The notes below the pieces were generated by a model that worked only from the letters and a program-made list of their open reading frames with translations, did no database searches and was not told the origin of the DNA. Shown here in pieces: positions 31,004 to 38,636 of a DNA stretch of 64,000 nt (the stretch's first letter is position 1; each line of letters opens with the position of its first letter). Source of the stretch: Nonomuraea typhae. GTDB taxonomy: Bacteria > Actinomycetota > Actinomycetes > Streptosporangiales > Streptosporangiaceae. A program made the position numbers and the translations under genes. The DNA is taken from assembly GCF_009760925.1 (NCBI RefSeq), contig NZ_VRLV01000002.1, forward strand, positions 558,001 to 622,000. Reading direction: 5' to 3'.

Positions 31004-31020
31004 ATAGGGGTACCCCTATT
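31003..31020. promoter_or_regulatory. perfect 18-bp palindrome upstream of the sulfur operon
   Basis: AATAGGGG-TACCCCTATT, fully palindromic, overlapping the last base of the small Cys-rich gene and 26 bp upstream of the -35 of the sulfur-assimilation promoter. The position suits an activator or repressor operator. GGGG/CCCC arms recall metal- or persulfide-sensing CsoR-family sites, but the arrangement is not their consensus, so no regulator is assigned. Confidence 0.55.
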
Positions 31021-31045
31021 GTCATCCCAGAGTCTGGACCCCATC

Positions 31046-31074
31046 TTGGACATCCCCGTCCGCCCAGGTATCGT
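31046..31074 (+). promoter_or_regulatory. sigma-70 type promoter of the sulfur-assimilation operon
   Basis: TTGGAC (31046-31051), 17 nt, TATCGT (31069-31074), then 7 nt to the ATG of the leader peptide at 31082. Good -35, ideal spacer and TANNNT -10, giving a leaderless start at the leader peptide. Confidence 0.78.
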
Positions 31075-31081
31075 CTAGAAC

Positions 31082-31165
31082 ATGCCAGCGGACCCCATGC
31101 TCGTCGGTCGACGCCACGTCGACCTCCAGCGTGTCCGCAGTGCCATCTGTTGCGACGCCCGCTAA
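31082..31165 (+). CDS. cysteine-attenuator leader peptide, 27 aa
   Basis: Leaderless ORF ATG 31082 to TAA 31165. The product MPADPMLVGRRHVDLQRV continues RSAICCDAR. The RRHVDLxRVxSAxC core is that of the short leader peptides found before sulfur-metabolism genes in actinomycetes, and tandem Cys codons sit four codons before the stop. In mycobacteria, polycysteine leaderless ORFs stall ribosomes when Cys-tRNA is low and so open the downstream genes. A complementary pair (CCTGCCT 31168-31174 with AGGCAGG 31234-31240) after it could form the switching hairpin. It controls the sulfite reductase operon. Confidence 0.85.
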   Translation: MPADPMLVGRRHVDLQRVRSAICCDAR

Positions 31166-31281
31166 TCCCTGCCTGTTCTCTCGCAGCGGCGCGCGTCGCA
31201 CAAGCTCTTCTGGGTCCCCTGCACTCAACGGTGAGGCAGGAGGAATACCAGCCGCGCGCCCACAAACTCTAAGGACGCGCA

Positions 31282-32955
31282 ATGAGCACCCCTGCCAGCC
31301 GGCACCACAAGCGCCCGCGCGGCGAGGGCCAATGGGCCCTCGGATACCGCGAACCCCTCAACAAGAACGAAGAGAACAAGAAGAACGACGACGGTCTCAA
31401 CGTTCGCCAGCGCATCATCGACATCTACTCCAAGCTCGGGTTCGACTCCATCGACCCGGCCGACCTGCGCGGCCGCATGCGCTGGTACGGCCTCTACACC
31501 CAGCGCAAGCCCGGCATCGACGGCGGCAAGACGGCGATCCTGGAGCCGGAGGAGCTCGACGACCGCTACTTCATGCTGCGCGTCCGCATCGACGGCGGTC
31601 AGCTCAACCTCCGGCAGCTTCGGGTCATCGCCGACATCGCCAACGAGCACGCGCGGGGCACCGCCGACGTGACCGACCGGCAGAACATCCAGCTGCACTG
31701 GGTGGAGATCGAGTCGGTCCCCGACATCTGGGAGCGCCTGGAGGCGGTCGGGCTGTCCACCACCGAGGCGTGCGGTGACACGCCCCGCGTGATCATGGGA
31801 TGTCCCCTGGCCGGGATCGACGCCGAGGAGGTGCTGGACGGCACCGGCGAGATCCGCGAGGTGCACGACGAGTACATCGGGGACCCGGCGTACTCCAACC
31901 TGCCGCGCAAGTTCAAGTCGGCGATCAGCGGCTGCCCGGCCCACTGCACGGTGCACGAGATCAACGACGTGGCGTTCGTGGGCGTGCGGCTGCCGAGCGG
32001 GGAGAAGGGCTACGACCTGTGGGTGGGCGGCGGCCTGTCCACGAACCCGATGTTCGGCAAGCGGATCGGCGTGTTCGTCCGGCCCGAGCAGGTCGCCGAC
32101 GTCTACGGCGGCGTGATCGGGATATTCCGTGACTACGGGTACCGGCGGCTCCGCCACCGGGCGCGGATCAAGTTCCTCGTCAACGACTGGGGCGTCGAGA
32201 AGTTCCGCGAGGTCCTGGAGACCGAGTACCTCAAGGAGCCGCTGCCCGACGGCCCGGCGCCCGAGGCCCCGCGCGGCGCCCGCCGCGACCACGTCGGCGT
32301 GTACCCGCAGAAGGACGGCAACTTCTACGTCGGCTTCGCGCCCAAGGTCGGCCGTCTGGACGGCGACAAGCTCCACCTGATCGCCGACATCGCCGAGCGG
32401 CACGGCTCCGGCCGGGTGCGCACCACCGTCGAGCAGAAGATGGTCATCCTCGACGTCGCCCCCGACCGGGTCGACAGCATCGTGGCCGAACTGGAGGCCA
32501 ACGACCTGCGGGTCAACCCCTCCACCTTCCGCCGCCAGACCATGGCCTGCACCGGGATCGAGTACTGCAAGCTGGCCATCGTCGAGACCAAGGCCAGCGC
32601 CGCCCACCTCATCGACGAGATGGAACGCCGCCTGCCGGACTTCAAGGAACCGCTGACCATCAACGTCAACGGCTGCCCCAACTCCTGCGCCCGCATCCAG
32701 GTCGCCGACATCGGCCTCAAGGGCCAGCTGGTCGTCAACGACAGGGGCGAGCAGGTCGAGGGCTTCCAGATCCACCTGGGCGGCTCGCTCGGCGTCAACC
32801 CGGGCTTCGGCCGCAAGGTGCGCGGCCTGAAGACCACCGCGGAGGACCTGCCCGACTACGTCGAAAGGGTGGTCACCCACTACGAGGCCCAGAAGAAGGA
32901 AGGCGAGAGCTTCGCCGACTGGGTGCAGCGGGCCGACGAGGCGGACCTCAGATGA
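31282..32955 (+). CDS. sirA: ferredoxin-sulfite reductase (SirA/NirA type)
   Basis: 557 aa. Two nitrite/sulfite reductase ferredoxin-like half domains (about residues 70-140 and 335-400). The siroheme-[4Fe-4S] cysteines are in MACTGIEYCKLA and NVNGCPNSCARIQ (about residues 425-475). Reduces sulfite to sulfide with electrons from ferredoxin. Nitrite reductase is excluded mainly by context: it sits in one operon with APS reductase and a siroheme chelatase. AAGGA 7 nt before ATG. The stop overlaps the small zinc-ribbon gene (ATGA). Confidence 0.93.
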   Translation: MSTPASRHHKRPRGEGQWALGYREPLNKNEENKKNDDGLNVRQRIIDIYSKLGFDSIDPADLRGRMRWYGLYTQRKPGIDGGKTAILEPEELDDRYFMLRVRIDGGQLNLRQLRVIADIANEHARGTADVTDRQNIQLHWVEIESVPDIWERLEAVGLSTTEACGDTPRVIMGCPLAGIDAEEVLDGTGEIREVHDEYIGDPAYSNLPRKFKSAISGCPAHCTVHEINDVAFVGVRLPSGEKGYDLWVGGGLSTNPMFGKRIGVFVRPEQVADVYGGVIGIFRDYGYRRLRHRARIKFLVNDWGVEKFREVLETEYLKEPLPDGPAPEAPRGARRDHVGVYPQKDGNFYVGFAPKVGRLDGDKLHLIADIAERHGSGRVRTTVEQKMVILDVAPDRVDSIVAELEANDLRVNPSTFRRQTMACTGIEYCKLAIVETKASAAHLIDEMERRLPDFKEPLTINVNGCPNSCARIQVADIGLKGQLVVNDRGEQVEGFQIHLGGSLGVNPGFGRKVRGLKTTAEDLPDYVERVVTHYEAQKKEGESFADWVQRADEADLR

Positions 32956-33095
32956 GCGCCCGCGCGGTCCCCTTCCACTGCCCGTACTGCGGGGACGAGG
33001 ACCTGGAGCCCTACGAGGGCGACGGCGGCTGGTACTGCCGCGCCTGCGCCCGCGCCTTCAAGCTGAAATTCCTGGGAATCGGGGTAAAGATATGA
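32952..33095 (+). CDS. small zinc-ribbon protein of the sulfur operon, 47 aa
   Basis: ATG 32952 overlaps the sulfite reductase stop, and its own TGA overlaps the cysH start (both ATGA). The product has CPYCGDEDLEPYEGDGGWYC (first CxxC, then the start of the second) and RACARAFKLKF, i.e. a CxxC...CxxC zinc ribbon. A small protein at the same place, between sulfite reductase and cysH, is conserved in streptomycetes. Likely an accessory factor for the reductases, not a shadow, because coupling is exact on both sides. Confidence 0.85.
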   Translation: MSARAVPFHCPYCGDEDLEPYEGDGGWYCRACARAFKLKFLGIGVKI

Positions 33096-33820
33096 CGCTC
33101 GTCGACATCGAGGTCGGACTGCGAAGTCAACGCGGCACGCTCGACCTGCAGAACATCGTCGAGTCCGCCGCCATCTTCCTGGAGGGCGCCTCCGCCCGCG
33201 AGATCATCCGCTGGGCCGCGGCCACCTTCGGGGACCGGCTCACGCTGACCTCCTCGATGAGCGACGCCCTGCTGATCGACCTCGTCAGCCGGGTCAAGCC
33301 GGGCATCGACGTGCTGTTCATCGACACCGGCTACCACTTCGCCGAGACGATCGGCACCCGCGACGCCGTACAGCAGGTCTACGACGTCAACGTGATCAAC
33401 GTGATGCCGTCGCGGACGGTCGGGGAGCAGGAGCGCGACCTCGGTCCGCGCCTGTTCGGCCGCAACCCCGACCTGTGCTGCTTCCTGCGCAAGGTCGAGC
33501 CGCTGAACCGGGCGCTGGAGCCGTACCTGGCCTGGATCTCCGGCATCCGCCGCGACGAGTCGCCCACCCGCGCCGGCACCAAGGTCGTGGAGTGGGACGC
33601 CCGGCGGCAGATGGTCAAGGTCAACCCCATCGCCTCCTGGACGCAGGAGGACGTCGACAACTACATGGCCGACAACGGAGTGCTGGTCAACCCGCTGCAC
33701 TACGACAACTATCCGTCGATCGGCTGCGCGCCGTGCACGCGCCAGGTGGCCGAGGGCGAGGACCCGCGCAGCGGTCGCTGGTCGGGCCTGGGGAAGACCG
33801 AATGCGGCATTCACCTCTGA
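33092..33820 (+). CDS. cysH: adenylyl-sulfate (APS) reductase
   Basis: 242 aa PAPS/APS reductase fold. Motifs: SSMSDALLIDLVS (in place of the SGG[K/D] P-loop), FIDTGYHFAET, ISGIRRDESPTRAG, catalytic ECGIH near the C-terminus. The cysteine pairs LCCFLRKVEPL and CAPCTR hold a [4Fe-4S] cluster, marking the APS-using type. Converts APS to sulfite for the sulfite reductase upstream. ATG overlaps the zinc-ribbon stop. Confidence 0.93.
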   Translation: MTLVDIEVGLRSQRGTLDLQNIVESAAIFLEGASAREIIRWAAATFGDRLTLTSSMSDALLIDLVSRVKPGIDVLFIDTGYHFAETIGTRDAVQQVYDVNVINVMPSRTVGEQERDLGPRLFGRNPDLCCFLRKVEPLNRALEPYLAWISGIRRDESPTRAGTKVVEWDARRQMVKVNPIASWTQEDVDNYMADNGVLVNPLHYDNYPSIGCAPCTRQVAEGEDPRSGRWSGLGKTECGIHL

Positions 33821-34689
33821 CCACCACCTTCACCGAAATTTCGCCCGACGGGCGGCATCCGGCGGGCGAGGGGCCCCGTTCTGGCAGGGGCGAGGTCCCG
33901 GTAGCGGGGGTGGGCGCGCTGTCCGCGGCGCGCCCACCCCTCGCCACCCCCTCGGTGCCGCTGGTCGCGGTGGCCCACGGCTCGCGGGATCCGCGCGCCG
34001 CGGCGACGGTGGAGGCGCTGCTCGACGACGTACGGCTGGCCCGCCCCGACCTGGAGGTGCGCACGGCCTACCTGGACCACGCCGCCCCCACGCTGGGCCA
34101 GGCACTGCACGGGCTGCGCTCGGCCGTGGTGCTGCCGCTGCTGCTCACCGAGGCATACCACAGCCGCGTGGACCTGCCCGCCGCCCTCAACGAGGCCCGT
34201 GCCCGCGACCCGCGCCTGCGCGTCCACTACGGCGCCACGCTCGGCCCCCACCCGCTCCTGCTGACGGCCCTGGAGCGCCGCCTGTCCGAGGCGGGGGTAC
34301 GGCCCGGCGACCCGGACACCGCCGTCGTCCTGGTCTCCGCGGGCTCGAGCGACGCCCGGGCCAACGCGGTCATCGCCGACCTGGCCCGCCTGTGGTCGGA
34401 GGGCGGCCCGGGCCGGACGGCCGGCTGGTGGCAGGCGGCGCCCGCCTACGCCTCGGCCGCGGGGCCGACGCCCGCCGAGGCGGTGGCCGCCCTCAGGAGG
34501 GCGGGCGCCCCGCGGGTGGCGGTGGCCCCGTACCTGCTGGCGCCGGGCTACTTCGCCGACAAGGTCCGCCGGGAGTGCGGGGCCGACGTCGTGGCGGACG
34601 TGCTGGGCCCGGCGCCCGAGCTGGTGGACGTGGTCCTGGAGCGTTACGCCGAGGCGCTCAGCCCGGTGGCCGCGGCGCCGGTGGCGTGA
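33802..34689 (+). CDS. sirohydrochlorin chelatase (CbiX/SirB type)
   Basis: 295 aa. Two CbiX repeats: VAVAHGSRDPRAAATVEALL with PLLLTEAYHSRVDLP in the first half, and VVLVSAGSSDARANAVIADLA with VAPYLLAPGYFADKV in the second. His in AHGSRDP and in AYHSRVD are the metal-site residues. It inserts iron (or cobalt) into sirohydrochlorin and so supplies siroheme for the sulfite reductase. Start ATG 33802 overlaps the 3' end of cysH by 19 nt; GGGGAAG precedes it. The first ~45 residues are not conserved, so a later start is possible. Confidence 0.85.
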   Translation: MRHSPLTTTFTEISPDGRHPAGEGPRSGRGEVPVAGVGALSAARPPLATPSVPLVAVAHGSRDPRAAATVEALLDDVRLARPDLEVRTAYLDHAAPTLGQALHGLRSAVVLPLLLTEAYHSRVDLPAALNEARARDPRLRVHYGATLGPHPLLLTALERRLSEAGVRPGDPDTAVVLVSAGSSDARANAVIADLARLWSEGGPGRTAGWWQAAPAYASAAGPTPAEAVAALRRAGAPRVAVAPYLLAPGYFADKVRRECGADVVADVLGPAPELVDVVLERYAEALSPVAAAPVA

Positions 34690-34702
34690 GGCCGTCAGCC
34701 GG

Positions 34703-34738
34703 GCCGATCGTTCGCCGGCGGCCGATCGTTCGCCGGCG
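34703..34738. repeat. tandem 18-bp duplication after the chelatase gene
   Basis: Two head-to-tail copies of GCCGATCGTTCGCCGGCG (34703-34720 and 34721-34738), 14 nt after the chelatase stop. Each contains CCGATCG and GCCGGC palindromic words, so alternative hairpins form. Perhaps a duplicated terminator part. Confidence 0.8.
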
Positions 34739-34832
34739 TGGCGCCCGAAGTCTGCGCGATCCCGCATCCGGCGTCCTCACCGCGCGGTGGATGTCACCCC
34801 TCACTACGCGCTGGACCCGGCCGGGATTCGCA

Positions 34833-35480
34833 TCAGTGGCGGTAGTCGCTCCACCCCTGGCCCGGGGCGATGCCGAGGTGCTCGCGCCAGGCCGCCCAGC
34901 CGCGCTTGATCGGCTTGGCCCGGGCGTCGCCGTACACCTTGACGTCGCCCATCACCGCGTAGCCGTGCACCCGCACGACCGGCGCCTTCACGCCCGGGGG
35001 CGCCTCCAGGACGTCGACCTTCCTGTCGCCCATGATGGCGAAGCCGTCCACGTCCACCTCGACCCCGTCGGGGACGATGATCTTGACATCCCCCATGACG
35101 GCGATGGCGGTGACGTCGATGACGTTGGTGCGCACCTCGGCCTCGCGCAGGTCGAGCACCACGTCGCCCATCACGGCCGCCGCGCCGAGCTCCTGGTCGA
35201 CACGCCACTTCCCGCGCCGCTTGGTGTCGCCCATGATGGCCAGGAACCAGCGCTTGGTGCGCGAAGGCGGCGTGGGGGCGGGCGCGGGGACGGCGCCGGC
35301 GGCGGGCAGGTCCTGGGTGAGCAGGGCCAGCTCGGCGTGGGTGGTCGCGGTGTAGGCGGCTTCGGTCCGGTCGGTCAGCTCGACGAGCGTGAGCCTGCCT
35401 TCGACTGAGGCCTCACGCAGCATCTCGACGACAGCCTCGCGCTCTGCGTCGGAAGCGCGCAGTCCCCCAGGTTCACTCAT
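34833..35480 (-). CDS. DUF1707 protein with LiaF-like repeats
   Basis: 215 aa. Residues 6-58 are a DUF1707 (SHOCT-like) domain (LRASDAEREAVVEMLREASVEGRL; LTLVELTDRTEAAYTATTHAEL). After a Pro-rich linker follow five beta-strand repeats with the word A[IV]MGD (AIMGDTKRRG, AVMGDVVLDL, AVMGDVKIIV, AIMGDRKVDV, AVMGDVKVYG), like the cell-wall-active-antibiotic-response (LiaF/DUF2154) fold. No membrane segment. Actinobacterial genomes carry many such proteins; a role in envelope stress is inferred only. Confidence 0.85.
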   Translation of the reverse strand: MSEPGGLRASDAEREAVVEMLREASVEGRLTLVELTDRTEAAYTATTHAELALLTQDLPAAGAVPAPAPTPPSRTKRWFLAIMGDTKRRGKWRVDQELGAAAVMGDVVLDLREAEVRTNVIDVTAIAVMGDVKIIVPDGVEVDVDGFAIMGDRKVDVLEAPPGVKAPVVRVHGYAVMGDVKVYGDARAKPIKRGWAAWREHLGIAPGQGWSDYRH

Positions 35481-35613
35481 AATCGCAACATATCGCGTTT
35501 CGCGGCTTTGGTGAGTCCTCCGGGAGGAGGATTCCCGGGGGGCCGCGCCGTACCGCTGACACACCCCGTGACTGGGGCTCTGGTCGCCCCGCCCAGGCGC
35601 TAGGGTCGCTGTC

Positions 35614-36957
35614 ATGCGTGAGGAAGAGCTGTACCAGGCGGCGTTGAAGGGCGATCTCGAGGCCGTGGGCGCGCTGCTCGCCGCCGGTGCGGGACCCGAC
35701 GAGGCAGGGCAGGAAGGGCTCGCGCTGTGCGCGGCCGCCTCCTGGGACCGGGTGGCGGTCATCGAGGCGCTGCTGGCGGCCGGCGCCGACGTCAACGCCA
35801 AGGAGAGCGGCGGCTGGCACGCGCTGCTGTGGGCGGCGGCCAACGGCAACGCCGACGCCGCCCGCACGCTCATCGAGGCGGGCGCGCTGGTCGACGAGCC
35901 CAACGAGGACGGCGACACCCCGCTGACCCTGGCCGCCCGGCGTGGCGCGCTCGGCGCGGTCCGGGTGCTGCTGGAGGGCGGCGCCAATCCGGAGAAGTAC
36001 GACGGCGACGGCGACAGCCCCCTCGACATCGCGCTGACCTGGGTGGGCGTGCACCTGGAGACCGCCCTGCTGGACCAGATCGGCCAGGAGGACTGGGAGT
36101 ACGTCGTGGCCAGGCAGTTCGCCAAGGACGGCACCGAGCTGGTCACCGTCGCCGGGCGCTCGGCCGACGGCGAGCAGAGCGAGCAGGTGCAGGCGCAGCG
36201 CGGGCACGCCGCCGTCGCCACGCTGCTGGAGGACGCCGCCGGGGTCTACACGCCGATCCCGGAGCTGATCACCCGCGCCCTGTCCCACCGCGACACCGAC
36301 GAGGACGCCGAGACCTGGTGGATCGTCGCCGACTCGCTCGGCAAGCGGGCCGACGAGGAGGCATACGAGGCGCTGTCGCGGCTCTGCGTGAGCGAGGACG
36401 CCCGCGAGCGCGAGTTCGGCGTGGACGCCATCGCCCAGTTCGGCGTCACCGAGGACGGCGAGAAGCCGTTCCTGGAGCGCACGCTGCCGCTGCTGCTGAA
36501 GATGGCCACGACCGAGGGCAACCCGCAGGTGCTGCGCTCGGTGCTGGCCGGGCTCGGCCACCAGGGGGACCCGAGAGCGCTGCCCGCGGTCCTGGACATC
36601 CTCGGCCGCCCCGACCACAAGCGCACGATGACCGACCCCATCGCGCTGGCCGACGTCCTGCCGCCGGACCACGCCGAGGGCCTGGCCCTGCTGATCGGGA
36701 TGACCAGGGACGACGACGCCGAGGTCCGCGACTGGGCCACCGCCGGGCTGTCCTCGCTGGAGGCCGACACCCCGGAGATCCGCGAGGCGCTGGCGCTGCG
36801 CCTGGACGACGCCGACCTGCGCACGGTCGCCGAGGCCACCCGCGGCCTGGCCGCCCGGGGCGACGCTCGGGCCGGCGCGGGCGTCAAGCGGGTGCTGGCC
36901 GAGAGCGACGACGCCTACGAGCGCGAGATGGTCACCGAGGCCGCGGCCAGGCTCTGA
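35614..36957 (+). CDS. ankyrin-repeat / HEAT-repeat protein
   Basis: 447 aa. Residues 1-150 contain about four ankyrin repeats (GDLEAVGALLAAGAGPDEAG; DRVAVIEALLAAGADVNAKE; NADAARTLIEAGALVDEPN; GALGAVRVLLEGGANPEKYD). Residues ~235-445 are HEAT-like alpha repeats (LLKMATTEGNPQVLRSVLAGL; EVRDWATAGLSSLEADTPEIR). It is a protein-interaction scaffold without an enzymatic motif. TAGGGT lies exactly 7 nt before ATG, so it is likely leaderless. Its stop touches the end of the convergent MDMPI gene. Confidence 0.88.
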   Translation: MREEELYQAALKGDLEAVGALLAAGAGPDEAGQEGLALCAAASWDRVAVIEALLAAGADVNAKESGGWHALLWAAANGNADAARTLIEAGALVDEPNEDGDTPLTLAARRGALGAVRVLLEGGANPEKYDGDGDSPLDIALTWVGVHLETALLDQIGQEDWEYVVARQFAKDGTELVTVAGRSADGEQSEQVQAQRGHAAVATLLEDAAGVYTPIPELITRALSHRDTDEDAETWWIVADSLGKRADEEAYEALSRLCVSEDAREREFGVDAIAQFGVTEDGEKPFLERTLPLLLKMATTEGNPQVLRSVLAGLGHQGDPRALPAVLDILGRPDHKRTMTDPIALADVLPPDHAEGLALLIGMTRDDDAEVRDWATAGLSSLEADTPEIREALALRLDDADLRTVAEATRGLAARGDARAGAGVKRVLAESDDAYEREMVTEAAARL

Positions 36958-37848
36958 TCAGGGCCCCGACAGCGCCGGGGCGGTGCGCAGCACGTCCCTG
37001 GCCAGGTCAAGGTCGCCCGACAGCTCGGCGGGGAACGTCTCGGGCGGGCGCCGGCCGCCCAGCAGGAAGCAGAACGCGACCACGTCCGCGGTGATCGAGG
37101 CGTCGGGGTCGCCGGGAGCGGCGTCCCGCACGCCCAGGGGCATCATCCACTCCCCTCCCCCGGGCCCGGTCAGCGTCAGATGGAGGGTCCGGCCGCTGCC
37201 GTCGATGCCCGACAGCAGCATCGTCCAGGGCAGCAGCCGCGCGCACAGGTCGGCGGTCGGCTCGATGTGCGCGGCGACGGGGTGCGGCAGCCGGATCCCG
37301 GCCACCGAGGCGGCGTCGTCGGTGTGGATCCACGTCTCCAGCCCGCGGGCCAGCACGTGGTCGCCGAGCGCGCCGTCCACGCCGTCCACGGTGGCCATGC
37401 CCTGCGGGCTGAGCCCGGCCAGGTGGCGGCACAGGGCGTCGGCCTGCGCCCGCCAGTCGCGCCTGGTCTGCTCGGGACTGCGGGCGCGCTCGTACTCCTG
37501 GACCTCGTGGGTGCGGCCCATCGCGTCCGTCGCGCCGAGGGCGGGGCCGAGCACCGGTGCGCCGACCGAGGCGGCCAGCAGGCCGTCCTTGGCGGCCAGG
37601 TGGGCGACGAGCTCCTGCAGCGTCCAGCCTTCGACGATCTCGCGAGCCCAGTCGTCGTCCACCGCGGAGGCCAGGAGCGCGTCCATGGCGGCCACCCGTC
37701 CGGCGTACGGCTCGGCCCAGGGTGCGGTGGGCGCGGCGGGACGGCGGCGAGCCCGTGCCCCGGCCAGCAGCTGTGGCCGGAGCGACCGCTCGGGCACGGC
37801 CGCCTCCTCCATGAGCGCGTCCAGGTACAGACGCTCTACGGGCTCCAT
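36958..37848 (-). CDS. MDMPI-fold (mycothiol-dependent isomerase-like) protein coupled to a sigma factor
   Basis: 296 aa. The N-terminal ~45 residues form a charged helix. Then a DinB/MDMPI domain (VAAMDALLASAVDDDWAREIV; WTLQELVAHLAAKDGLLA; GLETWIHTDDAASVAG) and an MDMPI C-terminal domain (LHLTLTGPGGGEWMMPLG; DVVAFCFLLGGRRPPE). ATG 37848 overlaps the sigma stop (TGATG), so it occupies the place of an anti-sigma factor. It lacks a zinc-finger motif and a membrane segment. Similar sigma-MDMPI pairs occur in actinomycetes; a thiol-sensing or sigma-binding role is possible. Confidence 0.78.
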   Translation of the reverse strand: MEPVERLYLDALMEEAAVPERSLRPQLLAGARARRRPAAPTAPWAEPYAGRVAAMDALLASAVDDDWAREIVEGWTLQELVAHLAAKDGLLAASVGAPVLGPALGATDAMGRTHEVQEYERARSPEQTRRDWRAQADALCRHLAGLSPQGMATVDGVDGALGDHVLARGLETWIHTDDAASVAGIRLPHPVAAHIEPTADLCARLLPWTMLLSGIDGSGRTLHLTLTGPGGGEWMMPLGVRDAAPGDPDASITADVVAFCFLLGGRRPPETFPAELSGDLDLARDVLRTAPALSGP

Positions 37849-38456
37849 CACACCTCTTCCTCCGCCAGCGCGTCGGCCAGGCGCCGCAGCGCCAGCCGTA
37901 TGCGTGACTTGGCCGTGCCCTCGGGCACGCCCAGTTCCTCACCGACTTGCCGATATGTACGGCCCCCGAAGTAGGCGAGTTCAATGGCCTCGCGCAGTCC
38001 TTCGGGAAGACGTGTCACCGCCTGCCGTACCCGCTTGGCCTCGTCGGCGGCGAGCACGCTCTCCTCCAGTCTCTCAGGTTCGGGCTCGAACAGCCGAGGG
38101 CCCAGCACCGAGACGCGGCGCCTTTCCTCGGCGCGCACGTGGTCCACCGCACGGCGGTGCGCGATCGTGGCCAGCCAGGCGCGCAGGGTGCCCCGGTCGG
38201 GGTCGTAGGCCAGGGGCCGCTCCCAGAAGATCAGGAAGACCTCCTGGGTGATGTCCTCGGCGATCACGCGGTCCCGGGTGACGCGGAGGGCGAGACCGAA
38301 GATCAGCGACGAGAGGTGGTCATAGACCTCCCCGAGCGCGGACTCATCGCCGCCGACCACCCGTTGATGCAGCAGGCGGTCGTCGAACGGTGCCTCCACT
38401 GGCACCACACTCCCGTGATCCGGACCAAGGCGGCGGGTGCGCCGCGTCCCGAGCAT
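37848..38456 (-). CDS. ECF RNA polymerase sigma factor
   Basis: 202 aa. Region 2: LGEVYDHLSSLIFGLALRVTRD, AEDITQEVFLIFWERP, LRAWLATIAHRRAVDHVR; region 4: VTRLPEGLREAIELAYFGGRT, EELGVPEGTAKSRIRLALRRL. It is SigK-like in regions 2 and 4. The first ~20 codons are poorly conserved, and a GTG at codon 18 (GGGAG upstream) may be the true start. Translationally coupled to the MDMPI gene. Confidence 0.87.
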   Translation of the reverse strand: MLGTRRTRRLGPDHGSVVPVEAPFDDRLLHQRVVGGDESALGEVYDHLSSLIFGLALRVTRDRVIAEDITQEVFLIFWERPLAYDPDRGTLRAWLATIAHRRAVDHVRAEERRRVSVLGPRLFEPEPERLEESVLAADEAKRVRQAVTRLPEGLREAIELAYFGGRTYRQVGEELGVPEGTAKSRIRLALRRLADALAEEEV

Positions 38457-38567
38457 GTCACTATTCGCCGGAAATGTTGAGCCGGATGACCAACCATGCC
38501 CCCGAATTCCCCCGGCGAGCCGGACACGAGGCGCAGGTGACCCCAGACAGCCGGAGGGACGGATGGT

Positions 38568-38606
38568 GCCCGGGCAGGGCGCCGGGGTGGAGCGTCCTGC
38601 CCGGGC
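38568..38606. terminator. terminator hairpin between divergent/tandem minus-strand genes
   Basis: GCCCGGGCAGG / CCTGCCCGGGC, a perfect 11-bp stem with a 17-nt loop, 31 nt after the stop of the hypothetical gene at 38637. It ends that transcript before the sigma gene. Confidence 0.65.
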
Positions 38607-38636
38607 CCCGCGCGGGGAGGGGCGCCGCGCGGGAGA

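Noticed and set aside
31003..31020. CsoR-type copper operator
   Set aside because: The arms are GGGG then CCCC, the reverse of the usual CCCC...GGGG arrangement, and no copper gene follows. Kept only as an unassigned palindrome.
31022..31282. 86-codon minus-strand ORF in the sulfur leader
   Set aside because: It is antisense to the leader peptide and attenuator region, with no start context; the plus-strand signals are stronger.
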